Shown here: piece after piece, positions 60,702 through 64,000 of the stretch
Layout of the letters: each line of letters opens with the position of its first letter
How positions within the stretch are numbered: the first letter of the stretch is position 1
From: Streptococcus ovuberis
Lineage (GTDB): Bacteria; Bacillota; Bacilli; Lactobacillales; Streptococcaceae
Length of the DNA: 64,000 nt
Assembly (NCBI RefSeq): GCF_012396585.1
Contig: NZ_JAAXPR010000008.1
Location: 1-64,000, forward strand
Reading direction: 5' to 3'
Position numbers and translations under genes: made by a program
The notes under the pieces: generated by a model
The model's database searches: none
What the model saw: the letters and a program-made list of their open reading frames with translations, nothing else
Told to the model about the DNA's origin: nothing

Positions 60702-62975
60702 TCAACATTTATTCCCATATTCCCACCTATACTCTGGAAAAAGCATTTTAAGAACATCGGTGGTCAGGCGACGTGACTGGCCGACAGCAGGAAAAATATG
60801 CATCATCATCATGGGGTTGAAGTTAGCTTCGATAATGCCGTAGCTGGTCGGACAACTGTCAGCGGGTTGGCTAATGTCTGGAATAATCAAATCAACCCCA
60901 CAAACCTTAGCCTGCATGGCCTTGGTAATGGCGACTGCAATTTCCTTGTAGGAGGGATGGACCTGATCTGTCATATCAATCGAGTCTCCACCTGTGCTGA
61001 TATTAGAATTAGCGCGGAGGTAAACGACCTCCCCCTCTGGGACGATACTCTCTGCTGTCAGTCCTTGGGCTTTGAGTTGCAATCTTTCCAACTCGCCTAG
61101 CTCTATCTTTTTGAGCGGCGTTGATTTCCCATCGCCTCGAAGAGGATTGTCGTTTTTTGCGGTTACAAGTTCAGCGATTGTGGAAACACCGTCCCCGATG
61201 ATATTGGCCGGCACGCGCAAGAGCACTGCTTTGGTTTCATCTCCCAAAACAAAGAATCTGTACTCCGTTCCAACCATAAAGTCCTCAACCATGACTTCTT
61301 TATCCTCTAAGAGGGCCAAATCCACTGCCTTAAGGAAATCTGCTTGCTCCATTACTCCCTGCTCAAAAATACTGATCCCAAGGCCATAATTAGTTGATTT
61401 CGGTTTGATAACAATGGGTTTCCCTTTCACTTGAGAGAATACCTGCCTTGCCTCATCGAGATCCGTCAGCTGCAGACTGGCTGGCACCGTAAATCCTGCC
61501 TCTGCCAGAACTTTCTTAGTCACGACTTTATTTTCCATAATCAAGGGAGAAATATAACGATCATGGCTGGTCATGTTGCCGTTTTTGACATATTCGGTAT
61601 GGCCTTTGTAGCTGAGTTTCACAAATTGGTCACGTTCATCCAAGATTTCTACTGCAAAGCCGTGTTGGATCGCATCAGCTAAGAAGGCTTGGGTGGATAA
61701 CTCCATTGTTGCAAAGGCTTGTAGTCCGAAAGGTTGCTCTAGAACTGCCTGTTTATAAGATCGGGCAAGTTCCATCCCAAGCCGAGCCATGTCTTTGCCT
61801 TTTTCTTGATAGCTCAACCACAAGCGCCCTCCTAGCGTCAGCTCTGGCTTTTCTAACTGAGCCCGCTTAGCAGCAATCAAGGCCTTGTCAGCTTCTGGTA
61901 GATGGAGCTGCTCTGCCATTTCTTCCAAAAGGGTAAAGAAGGCTTCTGCTTCCTCTAGGTCAATAGCAGAGCTGAGAGGGTGGCTAAGGGCGGTCTCTTC
62001 TTTGAGACGTCTGCCTAGTTGGATGTCGACTTCAGTTTCCTCTAGCCAAAGGAGCCCCATCAAAAAGAGATGGATAAAACGCGCGTCATCTGTTGTTAGG
62101 CCATAAGGTGCAAAGGGATTGAGGTCAAAAATCCGAAACTCGACATACTGAATCCCCTTATCCAGCAAGTCCTGAACGGACTGGCTACCCCGGAAGCGGA
62201 CGCTCTCATAAAGCTCTTTCTCCGCAATCAAATCCCCTTGCTCAACTAGAGCACGCAGGCTGGTCACATAGGCTTCGAGACTGTCAAAGGACACTCGGAT
62301 ATGGGGATCATTGACATAGCCATAGGAGCTTGCCCGAATGGATCGGACAGGTTCCTCGAGCCCCTGACTCCCTTGATAGTAGGCCTTCGGCGCCAAAGGC
62401 GTTGCCCCAAAGAGGTAAACCAAGAGCCATTGGTAACGTAAAAATTGACGAGCCAAGGCCATATAGACCTGATTCTGAATTTCCGAAAGGGGTTGCCCTT
62501 CCGTCGCTAATGCCTGTAAAAATGCTTGTTTCAGCCCAAAATTATAGTGAATCCCAGAGACCATTTGCTTGTACTTGCCATATTTCTTTGTCAAGTATTC
62601 CCGATATCGAGTATTTTCTTCCCCCATCTGCGCCTCTACGATAGTCGCCTCATCCGGTAGGAGAGCTGGCATCGACAAGGGCCAAAGGTATTCTTCCTCT
62701 GGCAATTGGCGCAAGGTCACTTCATGGATGGCCCCCAAAAAACGCAGGGCCTCACGGCTATGGTCAAACACAGGGGAAACCAGCTCCAGCTGTGATTCTG
62801 CAAAATCTGTCTGGATATAAGGATGGAAAGAACGGTCCCCAAACGCTTTTGGGTGTCTGGTCTGGCTGAGCCTACCGTCAGCTAGAACCCGCTGGCCTTC
62901 CTTTTCTATGCCAATAGTCGCTTGGGTAAATAGTCCTTCTAGCCCCTTTTCAATAATCACCTGCTTCAGTGTCAT
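60702..62975 (-). CDS. gshAB: Bifunctional glutathione synthetase GshAB (GshF)
   Basis: A 757-residue fusion enzyme that makes glutathione. The N-terminal half is a gamma-glutamylcysteine synthetase (GIEKEGQRV; SGIHYNFGL; YVEFRIFDLNPFAPYG). The C-terminal half (about 480-757) is an ATP-grasp domain providing glutathione synthetase activity (PIVIKPKSTNYGLGI; EDFMVGTEYRFFV; GVDLIIPDI; NFNPMMMMHIFP). Length is normal for the fused form. GAGGAG precedes the ATG. Confidence 0.95.
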   Translation of the reverse strand: MTLKQVIIEKGLEGLFTQATIGIEKEGQRVLADGRLSQTRHPKAFGDRSFHPYIQTDFAESQLELVSPVFDHSREALRFLGAIHEVTLRQLPEEEYLWPLSMPALLPDEATIVEAQMGEENTRYREYLTKKYGKYKQMVSGIHYNFGLKQAFLQALATEGQPLSEIQNQVYMALARQFLRYQWLLVYLFGATPLAPKAYYQGSQGLEEPVRSIRASSYGYVNDPHIRVSFDSLEAYVTSLRALVEQGDLIAEKELYESVRFRGSQSVQDLLDKGIQYVEFRIFDLNPFAPYGLTTDDARFIHLFLMGLLWLEETEVDIQLGRRLKEETALSHPLSSAIDLEEAEAFFTLLEEMAEQLHLPEADKALIAAKRAQLEKPELTLGGRLWLSYQEKGKDMARLGMELARSYKQAVLEQPFGLQAFATMELSTQAFLADAIQHGFAVEILDERDQFVKLSYKGHTEYVKNGNMTSHDRYISPLIMENKVVTKKVLAEAGFTVPASLQLTDLDEARQVFSQVKGKPIVIKPKSTNYGLGISIFEQGVMEQADFLKAVDLALLEDKEVMVEDFMVGTEYRFFVLGDETKAVLLRVPANIIGDGVSTIAELVTAKNDNPLRGDGKSTPLKKIELGELERLQLKAQGLTAESIVPEGEVVYLRANSNISTGGDSIDMTDQVHPSYKEIAVAITKAMQAKVCGVDLIIPDISQPADSCPTSYGIIEANFNPMMMMHIFPAVGQSRRLTTDVLKMLFPEYRWEYGNKC

Positions 62976-63116
62976 CTCTTACTCCTCTTCTTTGCCACAA
63001 GTCTTATCCCAACCTTACCAAAAAATAAGTATAAAGGCAAAAATTTTTGAACGAAACGGGAATTTTTTTGAAAACTAGCCGTTTTCCTTAGCCGCCTTAA
63101 ATCAGCCAGCTTCTTT

Positions 63117-63127
63117 TATGGTAAAAT
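63117..63127 (+). promoter_or_regulatory. Extended -10 promoter of the pseudouridine synthase gene
   Basis: TATGGTAAAAT (TG extension plus TAAAAT at 63122-63127) lies six bases before the ATG, predicting a leaderless mRNA. Confidence 0.6.
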
Positions 63128-63133
63128 AGGACT

Positions 63134-64000
63134 ATGAAATTCCAAATCCTTATCCCACAAGCCTTTCCTTGTATGACTGTTAAAGAACTCTTAGAAGATT
63201 ATCTCTTGATCCCTCGTAAAATCAGGCATTTTTTACGAACCAAAAAACATGTCACAATCAATGACCAAGTGATTAACTGGCAAAGCTTGGTCAAGCCTGG
63301 TGATATCTTGACCCTTGTCTTTGATGAGGAGGATTATCCCCCAAAAGTCCTTCCAAGTGGTCAAGCCAAACTAGTAGAGGCACTCTACGAAGACGAGCAC
63401 CTGATCATTGTCAACAAACCCGAAGGCATGAAGACCCATGCCAATGAACCACAGGAAATCGCCCTGCTTAATCACGTTTCAACCTATGTTGGACAAACTT
63501 GTTACGTGGTTCACCGCTTGGACATGGAAACCAGTGGCGCTATCTTATTGGCTAAAAATCCTTTTATCCTCCCTGTCCTCAATCGCCTGCTAGAAGATCG
63601 GCAAATCAAACGGACCTATCTGGCCCTCTGTCAGGGAAATATTCCCATCCAGTCTTGGAGCATTACGGATAAGATTGGCAGGGACCGCCACGATCGACGA
63701 AAACGCTTGGTCGATCCTAAAAAGGGACAAGCAGCCCATACACAGGTGACACTTCTCGGCCAGAACAAGCAGGTCAGCCTTGTCCAATGCCAACTCCAGA
63801 CTGGTCGCACCCATCAGATCCGGGTCCACCTGAGCCACCACGGACACGCTATTTTAGGCGACCCCCTCTACAGTCCTTTAAAAGCCCCACGCCTCATGCT
63901 CCATGCCAAGGAACTCCGTTTCCATCACCCCTTCACCTTGGAGGAAGTCTGCGTAACGGCTCCTTCAAAAAGCTTTGAAAATGCTCTAAAAAGCACCTTC
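63134..64000 (+). CDS. RluA-family pseudouridine synthase (cut by the window edge)
   Basis: At least 289 codons without a stop up to the window end. The S4-like N-terminal region (KIRHFLRTKKHVTINDQ) is followed by the synthase domain with IIVNKPEGMKTH, the catalytic aspartate in HRLDMETSGAIL and LQTGRTHQIRVHLSHHGHAILGDPLY. It isomerises uridines in rRNA or tRNA; the exact target (RluD-like or other) cannot be told. Only a few C-terminal residues are probably missing. Confidence 0.92.
   Translation, partial: MKFQILIPQAFPCMTVKELLEDYLLIPRKIRHFLRTKKHVTINDQVINWQSLVKPGDILTLVFDEEDYPPKVLPSGQAKLVEALYEDEHLIIVNKPEGMKTHANEPQEIALLNHVSTYVGQTCYVVHRLDMETSGAILLAKNPFILPVLNRLLEDRQIKRTYLALCQGNIPIQSWSITDKIGRDRHDRRKRLVDPKKGQAAHTQVTLLGQNKQVSLVQCQLQTGRTHQIRVHLSHHGHAILGDPLYSPLKAPRLMLHAKELRFHHPFTLEEVCVTAPSKSFENALKSTF

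Overview
The window is chromosomal DNA of a low-GC Gram-positive coccus, almost certainly a Streptococcus. The supporting evidence is the streptococcal division cluster (murD-murG-divIB-ftsA-ftsZ-yggS-sepF-yggT-ylmH-divIVA followed by a T-box and ileS), the comFA/comFC and yigZ-cysK divergent arrangement, a CtsR-controlled clpE, lineage-restricted small families (DUF1827, DUF3270, DUF1797) and the fused glutathione synthetase gshAB. The overall content recalls the S. suis group, but the species cannot be fixed from the sequence alone. Nearly all genes lie on the minus strand. No phage, insertion sequence or CRISPR array was found.

Layout: 1-601 is gene-free with a repeat core and a terminator. 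602-6871 is the complete F1Fo ATP synthase operon (atpEBFHAGDC). 7459-11653 carries dgkB, ligA and a U32-family tRNA hydroxylation gene. 11794-15143 has a small membrane protein, an 846-bp gene-free stretch, a hemolysin III homologue and a membrane-anchored beta-helix protein. 15252-20084 is a branched-chain amino-acid ABC operon (livJHMGF) with a CodY-like box in its promoter. 20531-23499 holds ylbG, khpA, rpsP, tRNA-Ser(GGA), nnrD and folD. 23619-25450 is an amino-acid ABC pair and a DUF1797 gene. 25742-28912 is clpE, a Nudix hydrolase and DUF1827. 28926-29122 is a small palindromic repeat element. 29288-33395 holds a hydrolase, a tandem acetyltransferase, trhO, an ECF S-component and a SAM-hydrolase family gene. 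33846-46693 is ileS with its T-box and the division/wall cluster. 47103-51570 is hpf, comFC, comFA, yigZ and cysK.

The main accessory region is 51626-60463: a sugar locus with a lactose/cellobiose-type PTS (IIA, IIB, IIC), a BglG/MtlR-type regulator, an intracellular GH78 alpha-L-rhamnosidase and a secreted two-domain esterase lipoprotein, plus the wreckage of two further glycoside-hydrolase genes (a GH2 beta-glucuronidase tail and a DUF5060/DUF5605 gene with an in-frame stop, frameshifts and an apparent internal deletion). The regulator promoter and the PTS promoter carry near-identical 15-bp palindromes at the same distance from their -10 boxes, so I propose this is the regulator's binding site. 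The window ends with gshAB and the start of an RluA-family pseudouridine synthase cut by the window edge.

A recurring pattern is that four genes (ligA, the U32 gene, yigZ, the pseudouridine synthase) have a -10 box exactly six bases before the ATG and no proper Shine-Dalgarno, which predicts leaderless mRNAs.
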